Assembly (NCBI GenBank): GCA_043101845.1
Contig: JBICHN010000002.1
Location: 1 to 64,000, forward strand
From: JBICHN01 sp043101845
GTDB taxonomy: Bacteria > Planctomycetota > Phycisphaerae > Phycisphaerales > UBA5793
Direction: 5' to 3'
DNA: 64,000 nt
A model generated the notes under the pieces. It did not search any database, was not told the origin of the DNA, and saw only the letters and a program-made list of their open reading frames with translations. This document shows, one piece after another, positions 26,551 through 37,422 of this stretch; the first letter of the stretch is position 1; the number at the start of each line of letters is the position of its first letter. A program made the position numbers and the translations under genes.

Positions 26551-27387
26551 TCAGTGGTCGCCTTTCGCCGCGATGATCTCGATCATCGACGGCGTGGTGA
26601 AGTAGGCGCCAGGATCGTTCGATCGCGCCGCGAAGTCGCGCTCGAACGCGACTCGGTCGTCATTGGACAGAAGGCCCTTCTCAACGAGGCTCGGAAGGTA
26701 GTTTCGAAAGAAGGTCGCGGGCCAGTTCCAGAGCAATCCGCCCGGCCGGGCGAGACGGTGAAGCGGACGCAATTCGCGAACCGTAGCGCCCCGCTCGCGG
26801 AGCATGGTGGGGAGGCGTCCCCCGATGTCGGGGTCACCCCCGCCGAGCCGCCAGCTCTCATTCACGGCGTCAAGCGCGTGCTCGAACGCCGGCGAGGTCG
26901 GGTGAATCCGCACGGATCGGTAGAAGTTGTAATCCTGAATGGCGAAGACGCCGCCCGGACGAAGCGCCCGCATCACGCCGTCGATGACGGCGCCCGGGTT
27001 GGGCACGAAGCAGAGCACCCAGCGGGCGTACGCGAAGTCGAATGATGAGGGCGCGAGATCGAGCGACTGCACATCGGCGACCTCGAATTCGAGACGGGCT
27101 CCGCCCGCTCCCTCCGTCTCTACCGAGCGGCGTCGTGCGTACTCGATGAATCGACTCGAGATGTCGACACCGGTCACCATTCCTCCGTCCCCGACAATGA
27201 GCGCGAGATCGCGCGTGGCGAAGCCGGGTCCACATCCCACATCGAGCGCACGCATTCCCCGCGTGAGTCCGGCCCGCTCCCAGAGCGCCGTCGCGGACTC
27301 CGACCAGATGCGATGCTGGAATCCCAGTCGCGTGAGTTCATCATCGTGCGTGCCAAGGACATACTCGCGGTCCTCGCCCGAGGTCAT
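26551..27387 (-). CDS. SAM-dependent methyltransferase
   Basis: 278 residues from the ATG at 27387, with AGGAG 6 nt upstream; earlier in-frame ATGs lack this. Motif I is ALDVGCGPGFATRDLA (about 48-62), the acidic end of strand 2 is GVDIS, motif II ADVQSLDL and motif III LRPGGVFAIQDYNF. It belongs to the UbiE/Methyltransf_25-like class. The C-terminal half is hydrophobic-aromatic and may bind a lipid or other small molecule. It lies between MBL-DinB and the dehydrogenase-like gene in the same direction. Confidence 0.87.
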   Translation of the reverse strand: MTSGEDREYVLGTHDDELTRLGFQHRIWSESATALWERAGLTRGMRALDVGCGPGFATRDLALIVGDGGMVTGVDISSRFIEYARRRSVETEGAGGARLEFEVADVQSLDLAPSSFDFAYARWVLCFVPNPGAVIDGVMRALRPGGVFAIQDYNFYRSVRIHPTSPAFEHALDAVNESWRLGGGDPDIGGRLPTMLRERGATVRELRPLHRLARPGGLLWNWPATFFRNYLPSLVEKGLLSNDDRVAFERDFAARSNDPGAYFTTPSMIEIIAAKGDH

Positions 27388-27423
27388 ACCCATCTCCTGG
27401 CGCCGCATACGCGGCGCGTCCCG

Positions 27424-28485
27424 CTACTGGTCGCGTTGAACTTCGTCGTGGAGCGGCTCATTCGCTTCGAGACGCTGCAGATTCGTGCAGATGCATTCCG
27501 TCGCCCGCCGCCAGTACTGCGGACTCACCCCGCCAAGTCTCGGAGTAATGATCGCGTTCGACATTCGCCACAGCGGCGAAGTCTCGGGCAGGGGCGATTG
27601 TGAGAAGACATCAAGCCCGAGACCGGCGATCCGACCTCGGCTGATACTGTCGATGACCGCGGTCTCGTCCCACGCCTGCGCGCGGCTCACATTGACCAGA
27701 AGGGCCGACCGCTTGAGATTCCCAAGGAGGCCCCGGTCGAGCATGCCGTCCACCGATGGACTCAAGGGCGTGGCGATCACGATGATGTCGCTGCGTGAGA
27801 GCAACTCGTCGAGGCCGGTTCGCGGAAAGATCGCGCCGACGCCTTCGATCGAATCCGCCGGGTCGCCCAAGCCGCCGAGGATCTCGCAGTCGAACGGTCT
27901 CAGTCGTTCGATGATCGCATGGCCGATCGAGCCGAGCCCGATGACGCCCACCGTCTTGCCGGAGAGGTCATCGACCACCGACGAGAGTTCATGGGCGATC
28001 CACTCGTGGTCGAGCTGTGCTGAGAAGGCGCGCGGCAATCGACGCAGCAGCGCCAGCATGAGCATGATCGCATGCTCCGCGCGCTGCTTGGCTTGAAAAC
28101 CCTCGGCCGTCGTAATTCGAACGGATGAACTCATGACGGAAGGCATGGACAGGACCATGTCCGCGGAAGCGGTGGTGAGCTGAATCCATTTGAGCCGCCC
28201 TCCCCGCTTTGAGAACTCCTCGTCGGTGACCGGAAACCCGACGAGGTAGTCAATCTCGGGCAGGGTCTCGAGAAGTTGATCGCGGTCCGGGATGTCACGA
28301 ACCTCGACCCGGTCGCTCACTCCCCGGATCCGTTCGACATACTCTTCGGGCAGCCGCCATCCGGTTGACGGGTTGAACACCGAGACGGCGAGCGTCGCGG
28401 TGTCGGCGTCCGCGTCGGCGAGGGTCGCCGTCGAAGCCCTCTCGGAAGTCGGCCGCTCATCGGCCGCATGGTGAGAATCATCCAC
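27424..28485 (-). CDS. D-2-hydroxyacid dehydrogenase relative with altered catalytic residues
   Basis: 353 residues with an Ala/Asp-rich N-terminal stretch of about 30. The NAD-binding GLGSIG is at 183-188 and the substrate-binding Arg is kept in NVSRAQ (268). The catalytic Glu, normally in DVFxxEP, is Ser in DVFSQSP, and the catalytic His of TPHxGG is Arg in TPRLGG (316). Both were checked on the DNA. With two of three catalytic residues lost it is unlikely to be a normal dehydrogenase; it may bind NAD(H) and a ligand as a sensor or act by another route. Confidence 0.82.
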   Translation of the reverse strand: MDDSHHAADERPTSERASTATLADADADTATLAVSVFNPSTGWRLPEEYVERIRGVSDRVEVRDIPDRDQLLETLPEIDYLVGFPVTDEEFSKRGGRLKWIQLTTASADMVLSMPSVMSSSVRITTAEGFQAKQRAEHAIMLMLALLRRLPRAFSAQLDHEWIAHELSSVVDDLSGKTVGVIGLGSIGHAIIERLRPFDCEILGGLGDPADSIEGVGAIFPRTGLDELLSRSDIIVIATPLSPSVDGMLDRGLLGNLKRSALLVNVSRAQAWDETAVIDSISRGRIAGLGLDVFSQSPLPETSPLWRMSNAIITPRLGGVSPQYWRRATECICTNLQRLEANEPLHDEVQRDQ

Positions 28486-28589
28486 GCGAAAGACTCCTGT
28501 GATGCCGCATCGTGGACCGGGCGAAGTCTAGGGGGATCGTGAATCGCGGCGGTAGAATCGACCGCATTCTCCAGAGGACTGAATGAGCC

Positions 28590-29813
<1,224 letters not shown>

Positions 29814-29823
29814 CTCATCGTCG

Positions 29824-30678
29824 TCACTTCGTCCGGACGGCCATGGCCCGCGCGAGCTCCGCGAGCCGGTTCTCCGCGTCAAACTGCTCGACGGCGGCGC
29901 ACGCAAGTTCCGCGAGCTCCCGGACCCGCGCCTTCGACGCGTCGACGCCGATCAGGCCCGGGTAGGTCCGTTTACCGGCGGCGTCGTCCTTCCCGCTCGC
30001 CTTTCCCAGCGTCTCCGCCGTCTGCGTGACATCAAGCAGATCATCGACGATCTGAAACATGAGCCCGAGCGCCTCCCCGTATCGAGTCAGCGCTTCGATT
30101 TCACGGTCCCCACCGGACCCGGCGATCGCGCCCATGCGACAAGCCGCCCGGATGATCGCCCCGGTCTTGTGGCGATGCAAGGTCTCGAGTCGGGCCTGTT
30201 CATCGAGGTCATTGTCGAAACCACCGAGCAGGTCGTAGGTCTGGCCCACGATCATTCGCGTCGTCGCGTGGCTCAACTCGCGGATGAGTCGGCTGCGGGT
30301 CTTGGCCGGCGCCTTCGAGCGGGCGAGAACGAGATAGGGCGCCGTGGCAAGCAGGTCTCCGGCGAGAATCGCCATCGCTTCGCCGAACTGCTTATGAACC
30401 GTCGGCCGGCCGCGTCGAAGGTCATCGTCGTCCATCGCGGGAAGATCGTCGTGAATGAGACTGAACGCGTGAGTCATCTCGAGGGCGACCGCCGCGGGCA
30501 GCGCGTCCTCCGCGGAACCTCCGATCGCCTGGCAGGAGCGAAGGACCAGCGTCGGCCGGAGCCGCTTTCCGCCTTCGAGCAGCGCGTATCGAACCGCCTC
30601 TCTGAGGTTTGGCGGGAGCGTCAGGTCCTCGAGAGCGGCCTCGAGAGCCTCGTCGATGTGTCGAAGAAGCGTGGACAT
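29824..30678 (-). CDS. ispA: Polyprenyl synthetase (farnesyl/geranylgeranyl diphosphate synthase)
   Basis: 284 residues, the size of FPP/GGPP synthases. The first aspartate-rich motif with flanks is HDDLPAMDDDDLRRG (76-90), and the second is DDLLD about residue 215. GGKRLRP binds diphosphate near 36-42. The enzyme condenses IPP with allylic diphosphates, making precursors for quinones, carotenoids or undecaprenol. Chain length cannot be set confidently; the motif with two residues between the aspartates is usual for short-chain bacterial enzymes. It is divergent from the CapD-like gene. Confidence 0.92.
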   Translation of the reverse strand: MSTLLRHIDEALEAALEDLTLPPNLREAVRYALLEGGKRLRPTLVLRSCQAIGGSAEDALPAAVALEMTHAFSLIHDDLPAMDDDDLRRGRPTVHKQFGEAMAILAGDLLATAPYLVLARSKAPAKTRSRLIRELSHATTRMIVGQTYDLLGGFDNDLDEQARLETLHRHKTGAIIRAACRMGAIAGSGGDREIEALTRYGEALGLMFQIVDDLLDVTQTAETLGKASGKDDAAGKRTYPGLIGVDASKARVRELAELACAAVEQFDAENRLAELARAMAVRTK

Positions 30679-30749
30679 ATGGAATGTGTCGATCCGGGGT
30701 CGCCAATGCTATCGCCTCCGCCTCCATGTGGCCGATAAGGCTCGATGCG

Positions 30750-32312
30750 ATGACTACCACGCTCACTCGATCGTTGGCCCCGAATGGCCGCACCGATGGC
30801 GCCCCGCGCGTCCTTCTCATCGGCGTCGCGCGAACGCTCGATGCGCTCGTCCGTCAGTTCGAGGCGGTCGAGGCGCCCGTGAAGATCATCGGCGCCGCAC
30901 TGTTTCATGATGCGCCCGATGATCCGGTGGCCCAGGAACTCGGAATCCCGGTGCTCGGCTCCGCGACCGAGCTCGAGCGCCTCGTGGGCGAGCACACGAT
31001 CGAACTCGCGATCGTGAGCCTCCCTGCGGTGATGAGCGAGGCGATCGCGGCGATTCGTACGACTCTTCGTCGACTCGGAATCCCGGACCGCTTCATCGCG
31101 ACACTCGACGATCAACTCGCCGGCGTCGGCCCGCGCAGCGTGTTCGAGGTTGATATCGCAGACCTCATCGATCGGTCGCCTCACCGGGTGGACGAGGCGT
31201 CGATCCGCCACGCCGTCGGGGGCAAGCGGGTCCTCATTACCGGCGCCGGCGGATCCATCGGGTCGGAGCTTGCCCGCACGATCGCCCGCTACGGTCCGTC
31301 GGAGCTCTTCCTGATGGAGCGGTCCGAGAACGCGCTCTTCGAAATCGATCGACAGATCGCGCGAAGCCATCCTGATCTTCCGCGCGGCGCCTGGCTGCAC
31401 GATGTGACGGATGACGAGCGGACGCTCGGCTACCTCGTCGCGGCGAAACCGCAGATTATTCTTCACGCCGCGGCGCATAAGCATGTGCCGATGATGGAAG
31501 ACCATCCGATCGAGGCGGTCGTCAATAACTTTTTCGGGACGAAGTCGATCGTGGACGCCGCCGCGCAGACGGCGTGCGAGCGCTTCGTCATGATCTCGAC
31601 CGACAAGGCGGTGAATCCCTCGTCGGTCATGGGCGCGACCAAGCGCCTCGCTGAGCTCTATGTCCAGTTCATGAATCAACGGAGCGACACGCGGTTCAGT
31701 CTCGTCCGGTTCGGAAATGTGCTCGGCAGCGCCGGATCGGTGCTGCCCATCTGGGGGGATCAGCTGCGCCACGGAGGGCCGCTTACCGTCACCGATCCGC
31801 GGATGACTCGGTTCTTCATGACCATCCCCGAGGCTGCGGCCCTAGTCATTCAGGCGGCCGCGCTCGATGAGCTCGATCATGATTCGGCCATCGTGCCGGG
31901 TGGTGAGACGCTCATCCTCGACATGGGGAAGCCGATCAGCATTCTCGAGATGGCGAAACGGTTCATTCGTGCCCACGGCCTCGAACCGATCGAAGCCGAG
32001 ACCCGGGACCGGCCGCGCGGAGCCGACACGATGCGCATCGTGTTCACCGGCGTGCGGCCCGGCGAGAAACTCCACGAGGAGCTCGCCTATGCGGATGAGG
32101 ACCTCCTGCCGACCGCCCATCCCGGCATTCATATCTGGAAGTCGACGGCCCCAAGCGAGGAGCGCATCGGCGACCTTGTCGCGACGCTCGAAGAAGTTCG
32201 CCAGCGCGGCGCCCCCGACCTGGCGCTCAACGCGCTCAGTCGACTGGTGCCTGAGACGACGATCCCCTCGACCGAGATCGCCCCGCGCGGCCGCGCGCTT
32301 CATGTCGCCTGA
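30750..32312 (+). CDS. CapD/FlaA1-like nucleotide-sugar 4,6-dehydratase lacking membrane helices
   Basis: 520 residues from the ATG at 30750; an in-frame ATG at 30726 is possible. The N-terminal 110 residues form a Rossmann-like (CoA-binding-type) domain. The SDR domain begins at TGAGGSIGSE (164-173). STDKAVNPSSVMGATKR holds the Ser and Lys with Met replacing Tyr, as in FlaA1-type dehydratases. Related PglF/CapD proteins carry four N-terminal membrane helices, which are absent here. It probably makes a UDP-4-keto-6-deoxy sugar for surface polysaccharide. Divergent from the polyprenyl synthase. Confidence 0.88.
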   Translation: MTTTLTRSLAPNGRTDGAPRVLLIGVARTLDALVRQFEAVEAPVKIIGAALFHDAPDDPVAQELGIPVLGSATELERLVGEHTIELAIVSLPAVMSEAIAAIRTTLRRLGIPDRFIATLDDQLAGVGPRSVFEVDIADLIDRSPHRVDEASIRHAVGGKRVLITGAGGSIGSELARTIARYGPSELFLMERSENALFEIDRQIARSHPDLPRGAWLHDVTDDERTLGYLVAAKPQIILHAAAHKHVPMMEDHPIEAVVNNFFGTKSIVDAAAQTACERFVMISTDKAVNPSSVMGATKRLAELYVQFMNQRSDTRFSLVRFGNVLGSAGSVLPIWGDQLRHGGPLTVTDPRMTRFFMTIPEAAALVIQAAALDELDHDSAIVPGGETLILDMGKPISILEMAKRFIRAHGLEPIEAETRDRPRGADTMRIVFTGVRPGEKLHEELAYADEDLLPTAHPGIHIWKSTAPSEERIGDLVATLEEVRQRGAPDLALNALSRLVPETTIPSTEIAPRGRALHVA

Positions 32313-32460
32313 CCGATAAGCGCAAGCCCCTCGAATCGGTAGAAGCGTCGCGTTTGACACGAGCCGCGCGACACGGCTCACGAGGCGCCGGCATCTGGCC
32401 GATACGCCGCTCTGGACGGCCGGCGTCACTGACGACGCCAGCTCGAGGGGAGCGGATGAC

Positions 32461-32850
32461 ATGAGCTTTTCCGGACGGCAGCGAATCCTGCTTGAGACGA
32501 ACATGGCGCGCGACAAGGCCGAGGCGCTGCTCGCCGGCCTCATCAACGCCCAACGCGTCGTCGATCGCCAGACGCCGAACGATCTCGGCGGTGACATCGT
32601 GAGCCGGGAGAGCATCGATCGCGCGATCTCAACCACGAAGCGGCTCATCGCCACGCTCAACGAGTCGCTGCGCGGCGCCTACGACGATCTCAGCGATCCG
32701 GAACTCGCGATTCTCGATGAACTCGACGCGTCGGCGGTTGAATCGGCGCACGACGGGAGCGGGTCGCCGGAAGAGTTCGCCTCGTTCGAAGCCGAGATCG
32801 AAACGAATCAGACCGACGCGCGGCGGGCGAAATCGACCGACACCGCCTGA
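32461..32850 (+). CDS. Small acidic protein of unknown function
   Basis: 129 residues, acidic (tail EEFASFEAEIE) and mostly helical by eye (DKAEALLAGLINAQRVV, RAISTTKRLIATLNESL). No family recognised. GGGGAG upstream of the ATG gives a reasonable ribosome site. It follows the dehydratase gene by 148 bp and ends 8 bp before the convergent choice-of-anchor B gene. Third-position GC is consistent with coding. It might be a cytosolic regulator; no evidence favours any role. Confidence 0.6.
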   Translation: MSFSGRQRILLETNMARDKAEALLAGLINAQRVVDRQTPNDLGGDIVSRESIDRAISTTKRLIATLNESLRGAYDDLSDPELAILDELDASAVESAHDGSGSPEEFASFEAEIETNQTDARRAKSTDTA

Positions 32851-32858
32851 TTCACTTC

Positions 32859-34289
32859 CTATTGAATGACGCCGGTCGCGAGGGTCGAGACGCGTCCGCG
32901 TTCCGCCGCCTGTATCCAGATTTCGAGACCGGACGCGATCGCTGGAATGGAGCGGTTCAACACCGCCACACCGGCGCCGTCCGCCGTCGCCGCGCCGCCC
33001 AGCGTCGGATTCTCGAGCTGAAGTCGGACACCGAGTTGCGGGACCGGGGTCCAATCGACGCCGTCGACGCTGTACCCGAAGTAGACCGTCTCGCCCGGCG
33101 TGGCGCCGGTCGCGGACAGTGTGACCGGCTGCCCCGCGATGAGGTCGGTCACCTCGAGCCCCATCCGCTGATCGGTGGCCTCCGTCGCGTCCAGGCAGAA
33201 GAGGCCGCTCGTGCGATCGCTGATCAGCACCGTTCCACTCGGGAGGAACGGGTACACGCTCCATGAGCCGTTGTAGCCGGGAAGGTTGTTAGTCGGGTAC
33301 GAATCGAAGAACCCGACTTCGTGCGGATTCAGGGGGTCGCTGCGCGCGTCGAAGATTCGCAGTCCGCTCGCGTTATTCGATTCGTAGATGAAACCGTCAT
33401 GCCAGTAGAGATTGTGATCCGTGCATCCGAGCCCGTTCGTGAACTCACTGACAAGTGTCGGGTTCGTGATGTCACTCACATCAAAGACGAGCGTCCGCGT
33501 GTTGGCGACGAGTCCGTTCAATTCGTCCAGTTCGTCACCGACATAGAAGTACTGACGGTCGGCGCTGAGCCAACCCTGGTGGCAGTAATCCATGTTCGGA
33601 TAGGTCGTCGACCCCACGACGAAGATGTTCGACTTGTTCGACACATCGATGATCTCCAGGCCCTCGGTCCCGGAGCACGAGAAGAGAATCTCTCTTCCGG
33701 CGTACGGTCCGGAGTCGTAGGTAATCACCTGGGCGTCGTGGACGCCCGAGAACCGAGTCGTCACGATCGACGGGTTCGCCGGGTCGCTCATGTCGACGAC
33801 ATCGAGCCAGCCGCCGGTCGGATAGAAGTCGGAACAGAGGTAGGCGTATCCGCTTTCTTCGTTGATCGCGATGTTGTGCGTGCTCCACTCCTTCGAACTA
33901 ACGACCGGCGCCACGCCCGCGTCGACATTCGAAAGATCGATGATCTGGAGCACGGCGCCGTCGTCGCCGGCGATCGCGAAATCGCCGAAGACCTTGACAT
34001 CCTGCGTGCCCCATTCATGCGGCACTACGGTGACGATCGTCGGATTGAGCGGATCCGTCACCTCAACGACGCCGGTCCCCTCGACGAGACAGATGATCGC
34101 GTACTCTCGGCCGGAATCGGAGACATAGCCCCAGACATCCATCGCCTTGGTATGACGGGCGCCGAACTCCGCAAGCGGCACATTCGACAGCATGTAGACG
34201 CCGTCATGCTCATACTGCGCAGTTGCGCGACTCTCAAGACCAAGGGCGACAATGGCTAGCGGTACCAGGGCGTTTCGCGGTCCACTCAT
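32859..34289 (-). CDS. Choice-of-anchor B (LVIVD) propeller protein, paralogue 4 of 4
   Basis: 476 residues from an ATG that overlaps the stop of the upstream paralogue (ATGA), so the two are translationally coupled. Signal peptide to about 24. Repeated blade cores include VVEVTDPLNP, DMSDPANPS, EIIDVSNKSN and VFDVSDITNP, the LVIVD propeller of the choice-of-anchor B family. One His per blade is kept: THNIAIN, HDAQVI, CHQGWLS and DHNLYW. The last 95 residues are the shared module, from DLIAGQPVTL through LGVRLQLENP to IWIQAAERG and a terminal VIQ. Exported, function unknown. Confidence 0.87.
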   Translation of the reverse strand: MSGPRNALVPLAIVALGLESRATAQYEHDGVYMLSNVPLAEFGARHTKAMDVWGYVSDSGREYAIICLVEGTGVVEVTDPLNPTIVTVVPHEWGTQDVKVFGDFAIAGDDGAVLQIIDLSNVDAGVAPVVSSKEWSTHNIAINEESGYAYLCSDFYPTGGWLDVVDMSDPANPSIVTTRFSGVHDAQVITYDSGPYAGREILFSCSGTEGLEIIDVSNKSNIFVVGSTTYPNMDYCHQGWLSADRQYFYVGDELDELNGLVANTRTLVFDVSDITNPTLVSEFTNGLGCTDHNLYWHDGFIYESNNASGLRIFDARSDPLNPHEVGFFDSYPTNNLPGYNGSWSVYPFLPSGTVLISDRTSGLFCLDATEATDQRMGLEVTDLIAGQPVTLSATGATPGETVYFGYSVDGVDWTPVPQLGVRLQLENPTLGGAATADGAGVAVLNRSIPAIASGLEIWIQAAERGRVSTLATGVIQ

Positions 34290-35731
34290 TGCACGGTGTC
34301 CTCTACGACATTTGAAGTGTTGCCGACCTCGGCGGCCTGCATCCATACGGTCAGGCCGCTCGCGGTGTCCGGAACCGTCGGCGTGAGGACCGCGACGCCG
34401 GCGCCATTCGCGACACTGCTTCCGCCGAGCGCGGGGTTCGCGAGTTCGAGCGTCACACCGAGCGCCGCAATGTAGGTCCATCCCGTGCCGCTCAAGCTGT
34501 AGACGAAGTAAACCGTTCCGTTCGGCGTCGCGTCGGAGACCGTCAGCGTCGTCGATTCGCCGCCGACGAGGGGATCGGCGTCGAGCGTCATCCGGCTGCC
34601 GATCGCGGGCGACACATCGAGAATGAACAGGCCGCGGTTCTGGTCGCTCACGATCACCGTGCCGCTCGGGAAGAACGGGTAGCAACTCCACGCGCCGTCG
34701 TATCCCGGTCGATTGTTCGCCGGATAGGTATCGAAGTACCCGATGCGGGGCGGCGAAGTCGGGTTCACCCGCGCGTCGAAGATCTGCAGCCCCGACGAGT
34801 AGTTCGCTTCATACACGACTCCGTCCCGCACATACAGATTGTGGTCCGTGGACCCCAGGCCGGAAGTGAAGGTATCGGCGAGGAACGGATTCGAGAGGTC
34901 GCTCACATCCCAGACGAGCGTCCGGGTCGTCGCGACGGCGCCGCTCAACTCGTCCGCCTCATCATTCATGTAGAAGTACTGACGATCGGCGCTCAGCCAC
35001 CCCTGGTGGCAATACCGCAGACCCGGATAAGTCGAACGCGAGAGACGGAACATGTTCGACTTGTCCGTGACATCGACGATCTCGAAGCCGCGATCGCCGT
35101 CACAGCAGAACGCGATCTGTCGGCCGGCGTACTGGCCCGTGGTATAGGTCACGATCTGGGCGTCATGGACATAGTTGCCGTTCCATTCGCCCGCGAAAGT
35201 CGGGTTGCTCGGGTCGCCGTTCAGATCGAAGGCGACGAGACTCCCGCCGTTGATGTTGCTGCCGAGGAGGTACAGGAAGCCGCTCTCCTCGTCCACGGCG
35301 ACATTGTGTGATTCCTGGACATTGTTTGAAGTCATGCGGCGGACGAGCGTGACGACACCGGAATCGACCGAGCCGAGATCAATGACATCGATTCCACCGC
35401 CGCTCTCGTTGCTCACATAGGCGTACTGCTCGTACACCTTGACATCGCCCCAGATACTGCTCGAGTGGTTGATGCGCTCGATGATGACCGGATTCGATGG
35501 ATCCGTGATCTCGACCACCGCGAGAGCCCGTTCGAGACCCATGAGCGCATATTCGCGACCGGACGGCGACACATAGCCCCAGCAGTCATTCCCGGCGCCG
35601 CGGCTGAATTCCGAAAGCGTGATCTGCTCGTACAGATTCACATTGAGCGTGTCGTACTGGGCCGTGGCGTTCGGCGTGGTGACTCCAAGGCAGACCACAG
35701 TCGCCGCGAGGAGCCGTCGGTGGTATTGCAT
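34286..35731 (-). CDS. Choice-of-anchor B (LVIVD) propeller protein, paralogue 3 of 4
   Basis: 481 residues with a signal peptide to about 24 (TPNATA). Opens with NDCWGYVSPSGREYALMGL as in its sisters. Blades include VVEITDPSNP, EIVDVTDKSN and VWDVSDLSNP. The family histidines are in SHNVAVD, HDAQIV, CHQGWLS and DHNLYV. The last 95 residues are the shared module (PLVGGESTTL ... LGVTLELANP ... VWMQAAEVG ... TVQ). GAGAGG precedes the ATG. It is first of a coupled pair with the 32859 gene; 51 bp separate it from the stop of the next paralogue upstream. Confidence 0.87.
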   Translation of the reverse strand: MQYHRRLLAATVVCLGVTTPNATAQYDTLNVNLYEQITLSEFSRGAGNDCWGYVSPSGREYALMGLERALAVVEITDPSNPVIIERINHSSSIWGDVKVYEQYAYVSNESGGGIDVIDLGSVDSGVVTLVRRMTSNNVQESHNVAVDEESGFLYLLGSNINGGSLVAFDLNGDPSNPTFAGEWNGNYVHDAQIVTYTTGQYAGRQIAFCCDGDRGFEIVDVTDKSNMFRLSRSTYPGLRYCHQGWLSADRQYFYMNDEADELSGAVATTRTLVWDVSDLSNPFLADTFTSGLGSTDHNLYVRDGVVYEANYSSGLQIFDARVNPTSPPRIGYFDTYPANNRPGYDGAWSCYPFFPSGTVIVSDQNRGLFILDVSPAIGSRMTLDADPLVGGESTTLTVSDATPNGTVYFVYSLSGTGWTYIAALGVTLELANPALGGSSVANGAGVAVLTPTVPDTASGLTVWMQAAEVGNTSNVVEDTVQ

Positions 35732-35782
35732 TCGCGACCTCTCATTGGATCTGGAGTGATGAACGATCGTGGGGGGGGCAGG

Positions 35783-37225
35783 TTATTGAATGGCGCCCTC
35801 AGCCACGATCGAGGTGTTCCCCGCCTCGGCCGCCTGCATCCAGACCGTCCGACCAGACGCCTGCGCCGGCACGCGCTTCACGAGCGTCGCGTCGCCGGCG
35901 CCGTTCGCGGTCGCTGATCCTCCGAGGGCCGGGTTCTGGAGATTGAGATACACACCGAGCGCGTCGATCCAGGTCATCGACTCACCGCCGGTGAGGCTGT
36001 AGGCGAAGTACACGGTCGCGTTCGGTGTGGCGCCCGAGACGCTCAGCGTGGCGTCCTGTCCGGCGACAAGGTTCGATACCTGCAGACCCATTCGCTCGCC
36101 GCGGGCTTCGCTCACATCGAGGACGAAGAGGCCGCGATTCACATCGCTCACAATGACTACGCCCGACGGGAAGAAGGGGTAGTTCGACCAGGCCCCGTCG
36201 CCGTAGCCCACCGAGTTGTTCTCCGGGTAGGTGTCGAAGTATCCGACTTCGGTTGGACTGAGCGGATCGGTCCGGGCGTCGAACACATGAAACCCGCTGT
36301 TGTAGTTCGACTCGTACACGAAGCCTTCGTGGACATAGAGGTTGTGGTCGGTCGTGCCCTCGCCGGTTGTGAAGGTCGACGCGAGGAACGGGTTGCTCAG
36401 GTCACTCACATCAAACACGAGCGTGCGCGTCGTCGGCGTGTGACCGTTGAGTTCGTCGAGTTCATCGTTGAGGTAGAAGTACTGACGATCCTCGCTGAGC
36501 CATCCCTGGTGGGAATAGCTCAATCCCTGGTAAGTGAGATGGGAGAGACGACTCATCGACGAATGGTTCGTAACTTCGATGATGTCGAATCCGGACTGAC
36601 CGCTCGGGCAGAAGGCGATTTCGCGTCCAGCGTACTGCCCACTCGTGTAGTTCACGACCTGCGCGTCATGCACATGATTGCCGGTTGGATTCGTCGAGCC
36701 TCGCACGACCGGGTTCACCGGGTCGGAAAGATCGACCGCCGTGATGCCGGAGTTCACGCTTGATGCGAGGAGATACGCGTAGCCGCTCTCGGGATTGAGC
36801 GCGATGTTGTGCGTGCGCAGATTCTCCGTGCCGACACGCGTGACGACACCGTTGTCGATGTCGCTCATGTCGAAGATCTGCATGTTGTAGCCGTCGCCGA
36901 TGCTGTACGCGTAATGCTGGTAGACCTTGATGTCGCCGGTGAAGCTCGTCGAGTGCGGTTCGACAAGCAGGATCTGCGGGTTCACCGGATCGGTGATGTC
37001 GACAAATCCGGTCGCGTCGTAGAGTCCGATGATGGCGTATTCGCGACCAGACGGGGAGACATAGCCCCAGCAGTCGTTCGCGAACGATTGTCCGAAGTCG
37101 GAAAGGTCGACTTGGCTGTAGAGGCGCACACTCTGCCGTTCGTACTGAGCCAGAGTGAGGCCGGGGGTCGCCGCTCCGACGAGTCCCAGAGCGGCGAGGG
37201 AGGAAAGAGTCAGGCGTGGCGTCAT
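35783..37225 (-). CDS. Choice-of-anchor B (LVIVD) propeller protein, paralogue 2 of 4
   Basis: 480 residues from the ATG at 37225 (GGAAGG upstream; a GTG-type extension to 37261 has none). Signal peptide to about 27. Blade sequences FVDITDPVNP, DLSDPVNP, VFDVSDLSNP and the four His motifs THNIALN, HDAQVV, SHQGWLS and DHNLYV match its sisters. In this copy the Cys before HQGW is Ser. The last 96 residues are the shared module (NLVAGQDATL ... LGVYLNLQNP ... VWMQAAEAG ... AIQ). Closest in sequence to the 34286 paralogue by eye. Confidence 0.87.
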   Translation of the reverse strand: MTPRLTLSSLAALGLVGAATPGLTLAQYERQSVRLYSQVDLSDFGQSFANDCWGYVSPSGREYAIIGLYDATGFVDITDPVNPQILLVEPHSTSFTGDIKVYQHYAYSIGDGYNMQIFDMSDIDNGVVTRVGTENLRTHNIALNPESGYAYLLASSVNSGITAVDLSDPVNPVVRGSTNPTGNHVHDAQVVNYTSGQYAGREIAFCPSGQSGFDIIEVTNHSSMSRLSHLTYQGLSYSHQGWLSEDRQYFYLNDELDELNGHTPTTRTLVFDVSDLSNPFLASTFTTGEGTTDHNLYVHEGFVYESNYNSGFHVFDARTDPLSPTEVGYFDTYPENNSVGYGDGAWSNYPFFPSGVVIVSDVNRGLFVLDVSEARGERMGLQVSNLVAGQDATLSVSGATPNATVYFAYSLTGGESMTWIDALGVYLNLQNPALGGSATANGAGDATLVKRVPAQASGRTVWMQAAEAGNTSIVAEGAIQ

Positions 37226-37422
37226 AAGACGGTTTCCTTCCGTGTAGCAAGAACGGTCCACCCGCGTATGCGGGAAGCGAATGGATACAAAAACGCGATA
37301 ACACTCGATTCCCCCACGAAATCGAGCGTTCTCCCACGCCGCGTCACATCACACTCAGAGATACGGCGGCGAGTAGAGCGTCGCGGAACTCATCCCGAAA
37401 GTCAACCGAAAATCCGGCGCCG

